A stretch of DNA of 64,000 nt from assembly GCA_032821775.1 (NCBI GenBank), contig JAVLRN010000007.1, forward strand, positions 3,162,001 through 3,226,000. Reading direction: 5' to 3'. The notes beneath the pieces were generated by a model, which searched no databases, was not told the DNA's origin, and saw only the letters and a program-made list of their open reading frames with translations. The stretch comes from Sanguinoderma infundibulare (lineage: Eukaryota > Basidiomycota > Agaricomycetes > Polyporales > Polyporaceae). The position numbers were made by a program, and so were the translations under genes. Shown in pieces: positions 22,905 to 34,500 of this stretch. Positions within the stretch are counted from its first letter, which is position 1; each line of letters begins with the position of its first letter.

Positions 22905-24360
22905 CTAGGCGACGGCGATCGCGCGCGCCTGCTGCTCGATCGCGACGTTTGCCTCGCCGGTCTTGGTCTTGGCGGCGGCCTCCTCGACCCGTCGCTTTTC
23001 CTCTTCGAGCATCTTTGCCTGGATCGCGACCCGCGTGGGGACCGTCTGCCGCCGCGCCGTCGTCGGCGCGAACGCGAGGCGGTCGACGCCGAGCGCCCTG
23101 AGCGTCTTGCGTTCGACGAGCGAGTACGCGTCGTCGTCGTCGCTGTCGTCGCGCGAGAAGCAGAACGGCTGCCGGAGCGCGACGGGCGGGTTCGTGATCA
23201 CGCGCGGCACGCGGAGGTGGTTCTTGCTCGCCGAGTGCGGCATGAGCGGGTGGAGGAGGACGACGTCGCCGGTGCGCGCGGTGAGCTCGACAAAGTGCGC
23301 GCAGTGCCCCTTGACGAGGTCGGGCAGCGACAAGCACGCGGGGTCGCCGCGCGTGGACGTGGACGTGGACGTGGACGCGCGGTCGGAGGGGACAAACGCC
23401 TGGCGGGCGGGGAGGACGCCCTCCGGGTGCGCGGCGAGGTAGCGGGCGACGGGGGCGATGCCGTCGGGCGCGATGTACGTCGCGCCGCCCGCGTGGGCGA
23501 TGTCGGAGAAGACGGGGATGACGAGCAGGGCCTGCTCGGGCGAGTCGACAAAGTGCACGAAGAAGTCGCCGTCGACGTGCCAGTTGTCCAGCTCCGCCGG
23601 CGCACACGGCGTCGGGTCCGCGGCGAGGGCGGGCGTGCCGAGGTTGACGATGAACGAGTCGCCCCAGGCGGATGAGGCGGGGTCGATGCGGTCTTCGCCG
23701 CCAAGAAGCTCGCACATGACGTCCCAGGCCTGCGAATGCGCGCGCGCGACGGACGGTGGCCCAAACCCGATGGGGTTGGTGCGCAGGCGGCAGGCGGCGG
23801 GCGGGGGTAGGTCGATTCCCCGTTGAATTGTTCGTGTGTTGGGGTACCGACACGCGATGAGACACATGGCATGAGTTTGAGTTTGTGGTCGCGTAGAGCA
23901 CGTAAGGCGCGAGGCGCACGATGAATTGCGGGAGACGTAGGCAGGCCCCGGATATGGAAGTCAGCATTCGGCAATCTCGGACGCGTGCACGAACAAAACA
24001 TTGAACAGAGCACAGGCGCGCAGCCCTAGAAGCGGAAAGTGGGTGCGGAGTGGGATCAGTGAGTCGGAACTCGGGGTAGGAAAACAAGCTCGCGAAGGCG
24101 ACGGGGGACGGATCAGCTGAAATTTACATGGAACTCACCCTGGGCGCGAACGTCGCCACAGGCTCCCGCTTGTGGTACGGCATGTGTATACGCTCGCGGT
24201 CGACCGGCCACGTTGATTGATCGTGCGGGTCGAACCCGAGCCGGACCCACATGTCCTTGGTGAACTCTGCCGCCTTCTCCCTCGAGAAGGCCTCCTTCAC
24301 GACGAGATAGCCGTTGTCCAGGAAGAAGTCGACCTCCTCAGCTGTCGGACGCGCGTGCAT
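22905..24360 (-). CDS. Phytanoyl-CoA dioxygenase (PhyH) family protein
   Basis: Two exons, 24360-24139 and 23729-22905, give 348 codons. Exon 1 carries EEVDFFLDNGYLVV, the usual PhyH opening. Exon 2 has the iron-binding HxD in NWHVDGDFFVHF, and the distal His and Arg in LLHPLMPHSASKNHLRVPRV. This fold uses Fe(II) and 2-oxoglutarate to hydroxylate a substrate; the substrate here is unknown. A variable Ser/Thr repeat encoded by GGACGT hexamers sits at about residue 200 (ASTSTSTST). The C-terminus is a charged helix (EEEKRRVEEAAAK). The ATG at 24360 is the last before conserved sequence; an upstream exon spliced near CGACAG remains possible. Confidence 0.85.
23352..23383. repeat. GGACGT hexamer repeat inside the PhyH-like gene
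   Basis: About five units encode an alternating Ser-Thr run on the minus strand. It is a likely length-variable site. Confidence 0.9.
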
Positions 24361-25526
24361 GCACCGATTCACACACACGAAGCGCAGGTGTCGCACGACC
24401 GTAAGAGATGAATGTATGGTGACGGCATGACGCATATGCATAATACGCAGGGACGCACGAATGTGAGGATGACCCGGTGCCCAGACGGGGCGTAGGTAGG
24501 GTTACGATGACGCGTGTACGTACACGTTACATGGATGCGCGCATTGACCGCGTTCATGGTATGACGTTTTGAGGGCACATTTCGTCGGCGGAGGCGGGGG
24601 GACGGAAGGAAGATGTTTCGTCAGGACCGCAGTCTGACACGCGCAGATAAGCACGCCAAGATGCGATGGATCAACTCACGAGTTAGATGCTTGTACTCCT
24701 TGACCATCGTGGGCTTCGTCCAAATGATGATACTTCGCTGTCTGGGTGGGTCGGACAGAGTAACGATGTCAGTGCCTCGATGGTGCTGGCCCCACGATTC
24801 AGGATCGGTCGTGCTCGAGGGTCGAGAACACGCGTGCCCGACCTCGGTATATGTACGCGGTGAATCTTCGGCCGCAGGTCAGCTGTGTAACGGAAAGTTG
24901 GGTACCTAGCTCTTGGAGACGGCAAGCAAAAATAGCGGAGGACGGCATCTGTGTGGGCTGTATCGTACTCGTGGCATTCGGGGAGCGTATGAACACGCCT
25001 GTGCCGGAGTATTTAGAGCGGCTCCCCGATGGGAATGTTTGCGAGAGATCAGCACAGACCGCGGCGGCCGCATGGGCAAGGAAGAGGTTCCAGTTTCGGT
25101 GAGAAGGCCTCTCGAGCCCCACGAGGTCACCAATGGTCGTGTCTGATGACGAGATCTGCGGGACCGGGTGCAAGAAGGAGCGACCGCGGTGGCCAGGATT
25201 GCAGAGAAGACACTTACCGGGAACGGTGCCTATAAACTCGCAAGGGTCCTGAATGCCCGAAGCACCCGAACTCTTCACGGATTGATTTAATCGCAAAGCA
25301 CTTGCGGGAAACGTGTGCGGTCTGAAGGCGTGCTATTGGATGGAGAGGCACAAGTATATGGATTGGGCACGGAACTTGCGATAGGCGATGCTACATTTGA
25401 ATAGACGAAAGCGGAGGGGACATTGACGAGACTCCTGCAGACCGAGGTCCAGCTCGATCGGTAGTTTTAAAAAAGGACGACAAAGGACACTCACATGGAC
25501 TCGAAACGTACACAAACACAGATGCT
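24361..25526. other. No gene recognised
   Basis: A minus-strand frame at 24799-25296 is open for 165 codons but shows no known motif. Parts may be 5' sequence of the PhyH-like gene or 3' sequence of the gene at 25527. Confidence 0.4.
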
Positions 25527-26270
25527 TCAGTTGGTGGCACCCTTCAGATCCCTCTCATCGAAGGGATCGCCAAACTCTGTGGGCTAGACAATCAGCAACG
25601 ATAGGAATGGCGCACTGTACAGGTACACAACATGATAAGGACCAAAGGACGTACGTTGCCTCAGCTGCTCGACAATCTGCCCATCGACCAGATCATCCCT
25701 CGCCGCCCTGGACGGACCCGGACCCATATGATCCCAGTATCCGCCGCCACCTGAGCGTACATCCTTGCGTCTGGTCTTCGGGTCGCGCGCACTTGCGCCG
25801 CCGAACATCAAGCCTCCGGGGAGACGACGCTTGGTAGCTGGGGGACCGCCGAAGAAGCCGCTAGGACCTGGTCCTGGCTGGAGAGCAGCGAAGCCTGACT
25901 GTTCAGGAGGTCCGGCCATGTCCTCGACCTCATTGTCTGAGGAGGACTCGGAGTTGTTAGGGGAGTTGTGATCTGGAGAGTTCATATGGTTACAGCCACT
26001 AGTAGTCGCAGGGAGATGTGTGGGTATGCTCCTGGGCTCCTCGACGGCGGTGGTCAACGACAAGGATGCGCCACACCAAGCCCCCGGCTACACCGGCGTC
26101 TAACCCGTGTCTCATTTTGGAAAGTGATCAGCTTTCGAGCCTCGGCCTCTTCGACATTTGCAAGCTCGAGTAAAAGCCGTCCGACTAGCGTTGTGATCCG
26201 GAAATCGTCATCAACAAGAACCTTTATGTACGCTTGAAAGCTGGAGATAGATTCGACTTGACAAGGGTGC
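25527..26270 (-). CDS. Hypothetical Gly/Pro-rich protein, start uncertain
   Basis: The last two exons join well. An exon ending at 25655 (GGYWDHMGPGPSRAARDD then IVEQLRQ) splices to 25576-25527, which encodes FGDPFDERDLKGATN and a stop. Upstream of the Gly/Pro-rich block (SGFAALQPGPGPSGFFGGPP) lies a helical exon, VGRLLLELANVEEAEARKL (~26230-26110). Its splice to the next exon could not be fixed, and no start codon was placed. I do not recognise the family. The retrotransposon insertion at 26580 lies about 300 bp upstream, where promoter or first-exon sequence would be expected. Confidence 0.5.
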
Positions 26271-26564
26271 ATGCGAGAAGATGCGAATACAGTACATCAG
26301 TAATTCACCCGAGTTCTGAACGTCTGGATATCTGGCGCTTAGGGCGCCTAATAGGCCGAAATCACAAACATCAACCTACCATTGGCCACCCACCCTTCGC
26401 GGCGCCAAGTTTTGAGGTGCGGAACATATTATTGCTCTCGCGCAACCGTTTGAGAGCGCGCGGCCCACGCGCGGGGACTGGAGAGTGTTTCGGTGCTGGC
26501 ACAATCATGCACGACGGCGACCATCGCTGCCGGCGATGGCGCCCGTCGTGCACTGGTTTCGCCA

Positions 26565-26579
26565 TCGGGGGGTGTTCTC
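26565..26579. repeat. Target-site duplication, 3' side of the retrotransposon
   Basis: TCGGGGGGTGTTCTC directly abuts the poly(T) tract and matches 34863-34877 in all 15 positions. Confidence 0.93.
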
Positions 26580-26776
26580 TTTTTTTTTTTTTTTTTTTTT
26601 TGGGACAGGTTATGAGATTCAAGGGAGACTGTTACACGAGAAACCATGTATCTACGTCAGCATCGAATCAAACCGGTATCCAGCGTTCCGTTGACAACAC
26701 ACGAACCCCGTGGGCCGCATGGCTGGTCCGCACCCGAAGGCAGCGAGCGGAACCGCCCTCAGTACAACAACACCCG

Positions 26777-29700
26777 TCAAGACGAACGCGAGCCCCCTCC
26801 GTGCTCCGTCCGCGCAACACACTTCGAAAGCTGTCCTACGGCGGGAGACGTCACGTCCCGCGGCAGGAGACTTGAGGAGATGGTGGGGCCACGGAGCAGT
26901 CGGATCTCATCTGATACCGCAAGGTCCGTGGTGGGGTAGATGTGGCCGCGGTCCTGGAGCCTTTGGATATGCTCGAGGGCGCGCGGTTCGAGGATGGCCT
27001 CCCAGCCGAAGTCCAGTAGTGGCAGGACATCCGGGTGGAGTGGGCGGCGGTGAGTGTGGTGTACGAAATGTGCCGCGACATCTTCTGGGGACATGCCGGC
27101 AGGCACAGGCGAGAAAGGAAGGGGAAGACGGCTGCGAAGCTTGCTGTGGCGAAGCGACGCCTGCGCGACAGCGTGGATGAGTTCGCTGAGAGGACTCGGC
27201 AGAAGAGCCAAGTCGTCTGGTGGGTCGACGGGGCAGTCTTCGAACGTAAACGCCGTGGGGTTGACCGCCAGGAAGGCCAGGATGTCCGGGAATGGATCGA
27301 GCTCGGACAGGTATCGGGGGCGAAAGAGTTCGCCGCGGAAGTATAGGGGGCATTCGGCGAGGATGTGATGGCGCGAATGTATGGGGTCCCCGAGGGAACT
27401 GCACCGGCAGCGGTAAGGTTGTTGCGCGAAAGCGCGGAATTGTCGACGGTACTCCCCGGTGGGGGCGTGACCGGTCAGCAGCCGTGTGAGGCGGGAGTAG
27501 GTGGTGATGGACTTGTGCCCGTGAGCGCGTATGATAGCCTTGCCGTCGTTGGGAAGGAAGCGGACGGGATAGGTGGTGGGTAGGAAGTGGGAGCCCCAGA
27601 ACTTCCGGTGGATGCGGGGGCGGGTAGCGTCGCTTTTGTCGATGGCCATATCGGTCCAGTCGAGCCAGAGGGTGTTGTTGATGCGACGTTTGGCGAAAGC
27701 CATACGAGTGACTTTGGCGGGGGGGTGGGTGACAGGGTCGCTGGACAGCGACGTGAGGAGCCCTGACGCAAGGGCGTCCGCCTTCTCGTTGCCTATGATG
27801 CCCGTGTGAGAAGGGCACCACGAGAAGTAGAGGTGGTGAGCCGTGTCTCTTTCGAGCCAACGGCGGACCGAGGAATTGATGGAGATGGAGAGGGGGTCGC
27901 CGGAACCGGTGAGGAACCACGAGTGTAACGTAGAGAGAGAGTCCATGAAAAAGAAAACGGAGTCCAGAGACTGGTGAAGTACGTAGTCCATAGCGAGATC
28001 AAGAGCCTTCCGCTCAGCGTCGTGTGCAAAGCCGAGGCCGGCGGGGGCAGCGTGTACAGAGGAGATGGAGTGGAGGAATGGGTAAGCAACGTAGGCGGCG
28101 GCCGAAGGGCCACCGGTGGGGGGGGCGGAGCCATCCGTGTATATAACTAGAGTATCCGGGTCGGAGTGAGCGCGGTCGATACGTGGTTGTAAAGTAGATG
28201 CGATCCAGGAGTGGAGAGCATCATGGTTCGATTTCTTGGGGGGAGAATCGTGGAAGAAGTGGATGCGAGACGCGAAAGTGTCAATGGGGCGGCAGCCAGG
28301 GCGGCACAGACGATGTAATGGATTGTAAGTAGGGAGCGGGGGGTGAGTGGAAGAAGTGGGGAGGGCGGTGATGCTGGAAACCGCACTATGGTAGAGTGGT
28401 TTCTTGGGATCGTGAAGGGGAGGGAAAAAGGGGGTATGTAAGCGTTTTTTAGGGAGAGTGTATAAAAAGGGAAACATGTTACGTATGGGGTGGGAGTGGT
28501 AAAGGGTATGGATACGTAAGCGGTAGGAGTCCTGGAGTTTGGCACCGAACAAATGGATGGGGACGATGCCAGAAAGGATGTGGAGCGCACCGACGGGGGT
28601 GGTGGAGAAGCACCCGGTGATCCAGCGGAGGGCCGCATGCTGGGCCGTGTGAAGCGGCTTAAGGAGGCGATAGGCACCCTTTTTGCGGTACCACACCTGG
28701 ATGCCATAGGTAAGTATTGGGCGGATGCAAGCCACGTACAGTTGACGTTGCTGGATGGGGGACAGGCCCCGTTGGGACGATCCGAGCATGCGGACCGCGG
28801 TGGTCGTGGAGTTGGTGCGATGAGCGAAGTGTTGGACGTGGTGCGTCCAGGAGAGTCGAGTATCCAGGACAAAGCCCAGATGCGTGATCGTCGGCGAGGC
28901 CGGGATGACCAGGGGGGCGGATGCCAGGGGTATGGTAAGGGGAAGGGACGAAAACGGGAGTTGGGAAGGGTTGTGCCCGGGGATGAAGTGAATAAGGGAA
29001 GTCTTTTCGTGCTCGATGGTGAGACCGAGGCCGGTCAGGATGCGTACAGTAAGGGAGTAAAGATCGGAAAGGAGGGTGATGTTTTCATGAACGGAAGGGG
29101 ACGATACCATAAGGTTGCCGTCGTCTACGTATAAATGAGAGTAGGAAAAGCGATGACGTTGCGAGTTGTGACGGAAGTAGTCGGCGAGTGCGTACATTAA
29201 AATAGAGGCAGGGATGGCGGAGAGAGTGGGGGACAAGGAGGAGCCTTGGCCTACCCCGACGCTGGGGATGGTGAAATCGTTCAACGAAGAAGCTCCGAAG
29301 CGAAAGGAAGAGGAACGGGGGAGTAGGTAAGCTCTGAGCCAGGAAATAAACGAGGGGGGGAAGCCGCGACGAGTACACACAGCGATAAGTAAAGAGTGAT
29401 TTATGGAAGGAAAAAACTGGGCGATGTCAAACCCAAGCATGGATGTAACGAGACGGTGGTGCCAAGACGCGTGGATGTGCTGGACGGTGTAGGTGACCGC
29501 ATCGACGGTGCTGTGTTTCCAAGTCGACCCGAACTGGCAGGGGTGGATGACGCCGTGTGCTTGGGCGTCGAACGCGAGGCGGGTGTTGATGACTTTCTCC
29601 ATCCACTTGGCGATGGTGGAGAGGAGGACGATGGGGCGGTATGCCTTGATGCGGGAGTAGTCCGGTTTGTTGGGCTTGGGGATGACGACCGTGACAGCGC

Positions 29701-31537
29701 GGCGGAATTCCGCCGGCCATACGGCGAGTGTGAAGAGGGAGTTGAAGAGAGAAGTGAACGCCAGGAGGAAGGCGCGAACGTGTCTAGGGGAAGAGGAAGA
29801 ATGGGAGGTGACGTGTTTCAGGAAGGACCATGGAACGTGGTCCCAGCCTGGGGTGGAGCGGGGTCGGCACGCCGCAAGGGCGTCCATCAGCTCCTGGGAG
29901 GAGAAGGGGGGCCAGTCGCGTTCATCGAGTTTCTTGAGTTGCTCGACGAGTTCGAGTGAGACGGGCCGATTCGCGGCGCTGTGGAAGTGGCCGTCGAGGG
30001 TGGAGAAGAGGGTGTCGTCCGACGTGATCGGGGCTCCGGTGCCGTCGCGGAGACCTACGTAGTCGTGGATGCATTGGGGGCGGGCCCAGCGCATGAGGGA
30101 GAAGATGTCCCTGTCGTCAGTGCTGACCTCGTGGATGCGGCGTTCGAAGAACGTGTTCTTGGCCTTGCGGATCGCGCGAAAGTAATCCGTGCGGGCGTCC
30201 TTCCGGGCCTCCTGCTCTCGCGGGGAGAGTTGGTGGTCCGTGGAGAAGCGGTCGCGTGCAGGTGAGGACCGGGTGGCATTGTGGGACTGCCACGGGGCGG
30301 TGTCGCGGAGGACCTGGAAGAGGTGCTTCCGTGCGGCCTTGACGGACGAGTCGTACCACGACTGTTGTCGGATGGATGGGTGACGAGGCTGGGCGAAGGA
30401 GTCCCAAGTCTCCGTGATGGTATCGAAGATCAGTGTGACGGCCGCTTCAGCAGCCGCCTTGGAGTCGAGAGGGAGGAGGGGAGGAAGGATGTCCGAGTCG
30501 AGGGGAAGAGAGATAGTAGGATAAAAAACGCGGAGAAGAGAGTCAGATAGCGTAGAGAGATAATCCGGCATATCGTCCAGTGGGACGCCGGGAGGGCCAA
30601 AGAGAGAGTGTGGTGTAATAGAGAGAGACGTATGTATCAAAGCGTGGTCCGAGAGGCCGCGACCATGAAGGTCGACGCGAATAGAGTCAGAGAGAGCGGG
30701 GGAGTTAGGGGTCCATACAAGGTCGATGACCGTTCCGCGTAGGGAAGAGTTGTCCGGGACATGGGTAACAACGTCTGGGGGGGAGAGGAGGCGAAGGTCC
30801 CACAAACCAAGGAAGGAGTCCATGGCCGCGAGAGTGGTGCGAGAGGACGAGGTGGGGTAGGAAGGGTCCCAATCGGGGCTATGGACGTTAAAGTCACCCC
30901 CGACACAACGAATATGGGAAGGGAGACGGGGGCCAAGGGAAGAAAGATAATCGAACAGAACAGCAGGATGGTTACTGTCGTTATAAAGATTGAGTATGTA
31001 AAGAGGGGGTTCATGTGCCGACAGTTGTATGCCGACAAGTAAAGCATCCCGGGAGGTGACGGACGGGTGTAAGGACACCCGATGCCGCGGGAAGCGGTGG
31101 TTGACATAGCAAACCACGCGAGGATGCGGCATGTGCTCGTCCTTGACCAGCGGCTCGATGAGCTGCCAGTTGGGGTTAGCCTGTGTGCCAAAGTAGAAGT
31201 TGTCAGTAGTGCGGTCCCCGGGACCGGAGCTGTTGTGTTTGCCGCCACTGGCGGGAATAGCCTTGATTTTACCGTACCAAGGTTCCTGGATGCATAGGAC
31301 GTCTGTGTTAGCCGCAAGGGACGCAAGAAGAGAGGAAACTTGAGCCGAGCTGCGGTGCGCATTGTGGAACACGACCTTCAGCTCGGAGAACGTGGAGGCG
31401 CGAGGGGAGGAGTGGGGACGAGGGAGGGCAGGAGGGGGTGCGGTAGTAGCAGGGGGGTCGTTTGATATCCTGAGGTTGTCAAATAGTGAGTGGAGTTCGT
31501 CGGCAGCGACGGAGAAGTGGTCAGAGTAAGAAGACAT
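26777..31537 (-). CDS. Retrotransposon ORF2: endonuclease, reverse transcriptase, RNase H
   Basis: A frame of 1586 codons. The AP-like endonuclease occupies about residues 50-300, with VLCIQEPWYG, VGGDFNVHSPDWD and a C-terminal GLSDHALI. The reverse transcriptase spans about 560-880: VVIPKPNKPD, GFDIAQFFPSI (motif A), VGVGQGSSLSPTLS (motif B) and YVDDGNLMV (motif C, YVDD rather than YADD). RNase H lies near 1140-1280, with YTDGSA, AERKALDLAMDY, MDSLSTLHS and HTGIIGNEKADALA, so all four acidic or His positions are visible. A Cys/His cluster (YRCRCSSLGDPIHSRHHILAECPL) follows. The ATG overlaps the ORF1 stop in TAATG. No catalytic residue is obviously missing. Confidence 0.95.
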   Translation of the reverse strand: MSSYSDHFSVAADELHSLFDNLRISNDPPATTAPPPALPRPHSSPRASTFSELKVVFHNAHRSSAQVSSLLASLAANTDVLCIQEPWYGKIKAIPASGGKHNSSGPGDRTTDNFYFGTQANPNWQLIEPLVKDEHMPHPRVVCYVNHRFPRHRVSLHPSVTSRDALLVGIQLSAHEPPLYILNLYNDSNHPAVLFDYLSSLGPRLPSHIRCVGGDFNVHSPDWDPSYPTSSSRTTLAAMDSFLGLWDLRLLSPPDVVTHVPDNSSLRGTVIDLVWTPNSPALSDSIRVDLHGRGLSDHALIHTSLSITPHSLFGPPGVPLDDMPDYLSTLSDSLLRVFYPTISLPLDSDILPPLLPLDSKAAAEAAVTLIFDTITETWDSFAQPRHPSIRQQSWYDSSVKAARKHLFQVLRDTAPWQSHNATRSSPARDRFSTDHQLSPREQEARKDARTDYFRAIRKAKNTFFERRIHEVSTDDRDIFSLMRWARPQCIHDYVGLRDGTGAPITSDDTLFSTLDGHFHSAANRPVSLELVEQLKKLDERDWPPFSSQELMDALAACRPRSTPGWDHVPWSFLKHVTSHSSSSPRHVRAFLLAFTSLFNSLFTLAVWPAEFRRAVTVVIPKPNKPDYSRIKAYRPIVLLSTIAKWMEKVINTRLAFDAQAHGVIHPCQFGSTWKHSTVDAVTYTVQHIHASWHHRLVTSMLGFDIAQFFPSINHSLLIAVCTRRGFPPSFISWLRAYLLPRSSSFRFGASSLNDFTIPSVGVGQGSSLSPTLSAIPASILMYALADYFRHNSQRHRFSYSHLYVDDGNLMVSSPSVHENITLLSDLYSLTVRILTGLGLTIEHEKTSLIHFIPGHNPSQLPFSSLPLTIPLASAPLVIPASPTITHLGFVLDTRLSWTHHVQHFAHRTNSTTTAVRMLGSSQRGLSPIQQRQLYVACIRPILTYGIQVWYRKKGAYRLLKPLHTAQHAALRWITGCFSTTPVGALHILSGIVPIHLFGAKLQDSYRLRIHTLYHSHPIRNMFPFLYTLPKKRLHTPFFPPLHDPKKPLYHSAVSSITALPTSSTHPPLPTYNPLHRLCRPGCRPIDTFASRIHFFHDSPPKKSNHDALHSWIASTLQPRIDRAHSDPDTLVIYTDGSAPPTGGPSAAAYVAYPFLHSISSVHAAPAGLGFAHDAERKALDLAMDYVLHQSLDSVFFFMDSLSTLHSWFLTGSGDPLSISINSSVRRWLERDTAHHLYFSWCPSHTGIIGNEKADALASGLLTSLSSDPVTHPPAKVTRMAFAKRRINNTLWLDWTDMAIDKSDATRPRIHRKFWGSHFLPTTYPVRFLPNDGKAIIRAHGHKSITTYSRLTRLLTGHAPTGEYRRQFRAFAQQPYRCRCSSLGDPIHSRHHILAECPLYFRGELFRPRYLSELDPFPDILAFLAVNPTAFTFEDCPVDPPDDLALLPSPLSELIHAVAQASLRHSKLRSRLPLPFSPVPAGMSPEDVAAHFVHHTHRRPLHPDVLPLLDFGWEAILEPRALEHIQRLQDRGHIYPTTDLAVSDEIRLLRGPTISSSLLPRDVTSPAVGQLSKCVARTEHGGGSRSS

Positions 31538-34500
31538 TAGAGCCCTGCCCCCTCGGGCACGGGCGCGGGGATATCAGGAAAGATCTCGGTGACGTGGGCG
31601 TGTGGAGCCATATAGTAGGTGCAAGGGGCGGCATTGGGCTGGCCGGGGGGGGCGGGGCCCTGCAAATGCTGGCCGAGAGGATGGGGCGCACTGCAACGCC
31701 GACAAAACGGACGGTATGCGGGGGTGGAAGAGGAGGAGGCGCGGATGAACCCGTCGGCATCAGCAGCCATGCGCGACGGGCTCGGGTTAGCGGGGGGGAA
31801 AGCGGGGTTGCGACGAGAGACATGAACACCAAACTCGTGCCGGCAGCGGCACGAGCGGCAGTACGGGCCAGAGGCCGGGGGGCGGACATGAACGCCGAAC
31901 TTGTGGGAGACGCCGCAGGAGCGGCAGGGGACGGGCAGCCCCATTTGGCGGGCCACGTTAGGATTCTGTGAAGGCCGGTTTATTTCAGCAAGCCGCGCGC
32001 GGCGGCTGGGACACGCAGGAGAGGTGGAAGGATGATCGCCCCCGCAGTTGGCGCAGGCCTCAACAGCGGTGGGGGCGACCGCGACATGGTCATACGTACG
32101 GTGGGCCCCGGCGCAGACGGCGCACTTGGGTGCCTTGCGGCAAGAGGTCGTGGGGTGGTCCAGGCCCTGGCAGTTGGCGCAGAGTCGGACCGTTTGGCGG
32201 GTGGGGCAGAGCGAGGCCGGGCGGAGGCCAACCCCAAACTCGAATTCGAGTGGCTTGTTGTGGAGGAGACGGGCGCGCGCGAAGAGGTGAGACTCCTCGC
32301 GTACGTCGATGTAGAGAGAAGCAGCGTCGGGGGAGGGGTTAGGGAGCCACCTAGCCCCGATGATGCAATCAGCAGGGAGGGAGTGCCACGGCGACGACGC
32401 CGGAGCGCGAGCCGCAGCTTCCCTGGCACAAAGGAGGGGATCAATTTCAACGCTGTCACCCCCGAGGAGGTGCATGCGTGAAGGGATGGAATGAACAACG
32501 AAAGCAGTAAAATACTTAAAACCGGAGCTTTCCAGGGCCGGGAGCTTGAGGAGTTCACCGACCGAGATGTCGAGGAGTTCGGTGTAGTCTTTAGAGAGGG
32601 TACCGGGGGTGACGATGGAGAGGGCGTAGCCAGCCGGGCCCCAGTGGACGGCCGAGACGGTGATGTTGTCGGAGGCGAGGTGGCGGCGGATGTTGGCCTC
32701 CGTTTCCCGGAGGTGGGGCGGGAATGGACATTCGAAGCGGTACTGACGGGCGGTGGCGTGGCCCTTGGGGAGGGCAGAGATCTTGGAATTGATGATTTCG
32801 TCGACGTTGACTCGCGGGGGACCGCGAGACCACGCCGAGGGTCTGGTGGAGGGCGTCTGGGGGGATTGCCGGGTAGTGGGGGCCTGTGGAGGGTTAGCAG
32901 GGGGAGCAGCCGGAGCCGCAGGGACAGGGATGATAGGGGGGGAAGGTGGGCGGGGGGGGAGGGAGGCGGGGGCGGGAGTGGTTACCTTGGGCGCAGTAGG
33001 CTTGGGGGGAGGAGGTGCGGCCGTGGCGGAGCCAGCGGCGCCGGAGGACGATGCAACGGCGTAGGAAATGCCTGCAACCGTCTTGCCCTTCTTCCGCTTG
33101 GAAGCGGCAGAACGGGCATGCTTGGTGGTGGGATGGGGCCCCTTGCATGTAGCGCAGCGGGGGCCGGCAGCAGGGACGTGACCGGAGAAGGGAGTGCTTT
33201 CGCGCTCCATGGCGGCCGGAGTGAATCGGACCCTCGGGGCAGGAGGGGGGTTGACGGGGGCAGAATTGTGGATGGAGTGCATGGAGCCGGCGGTGCCGAC
33301 CGACGCGACTCCTCGCATGGGTGAAGGAGGGGAAGGGGAGCAGGGGGGGGCCGCGGCTTGCGCGGGACGACCCGCCGCGGGGGCCTGTGGGAAGTAAGCA
33401 GCATACGGGTGAGAGGGGGAGGCGAATGCAGCAACAAAAGAGTCCTTGACGAGCAGGGAGAGACGGAGAGCCGAGTCAAAAACAAAAGAGTAGGTGAACA
33501 TAAGGAAATGAAGGACGCAAGGGGGGAGAGCGAGGCAGCGGGCGAGTTCGTACGTAGTGAAATCGGCGCGCGAGGAAATGCGGGGGCGTTCGAGGAAGAA
33601 CAGGGAAGTACACTCCTGGAGTAAAGCCAGGTCGGGAGGGGAGACGTCAGAGAGCATCTCGATAACCTTACTGGGAAGTTCATCGTCGATGGGGGAGTCA
33701 GGGAGGGAGGCGTTGGGGAGGAGTCGTGCGATGCACAGGTAGGCTTCGCGACGGGCGTCACCGTCGGCTTGGAGGAACGTGTCCGCGTCCCAGGCGCGGT
33801 TGATGTCATTGACAGTCGGGTCGGCGAGGGCCTCCGGGGGGACCTGGTCCGGGGTGCTCTCGGTGAGAGCATTGAGACCGTACTGGATCCTGGTGAGCTG
33901 GATGGCGGTGTTGTCGAAGTCGACAAAAGGAATGGAAGAACGGTCGATGGAGGGGGGAGGGGACATGGCCCACGGAAGGTGTGGTTGGAGGGTGGCCACG
34001 TGTGTGAAGTAGCTTAGGAGTGGCGGGAGACGGCTGGTGTCTACGTCAGCCGTCGGGGGGGGAGCGCGGGTGGGGGTGTACGCCGGGGCGGGGGTCGGGA
34101 TGCCGGAGGTGGAGGGAATCGTCTGGGCGTGGCTGGACTGAGCGCCAGACGAGGACGGGGTGGCAACAGAGAGCAGGGGCGCCAAATGGGAGGAGGGAGG
34201 GGGGGCCGCCCCTCGGGGGACGGGCGTGGGGGTGAGGGTGACAGGGGAGGCCATGTCGTGAATGTGAGCGTTCTGAAGGGCGTTGATCTGCAAGACGTGT
34301 TGGGCGTCCTCGATGATGGCGGTCAGGCTGAGCTGAGCCACCGGGACGGGCAGGACCGGGGAGGAGGCTTGGGTGGACGGGCCGGGGGGATGGGCCGTGG
34401 GAGCGGAGGAAGGGGTGAGGGTGACCGGGGAGGCAAAGTCGTGGACGGGGCCTGGGAAGGGCACGTCGCTGGGGGCAGGCAGGCACGCCTGCACCACGAG

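Noticed and set aside
22884..23675. A 263-codon plus-strand frame, Arg/Val rich
   Set aside because: It is antisense to the PhyH-like exon, which carries the HxD and distal His/Arg motifs.
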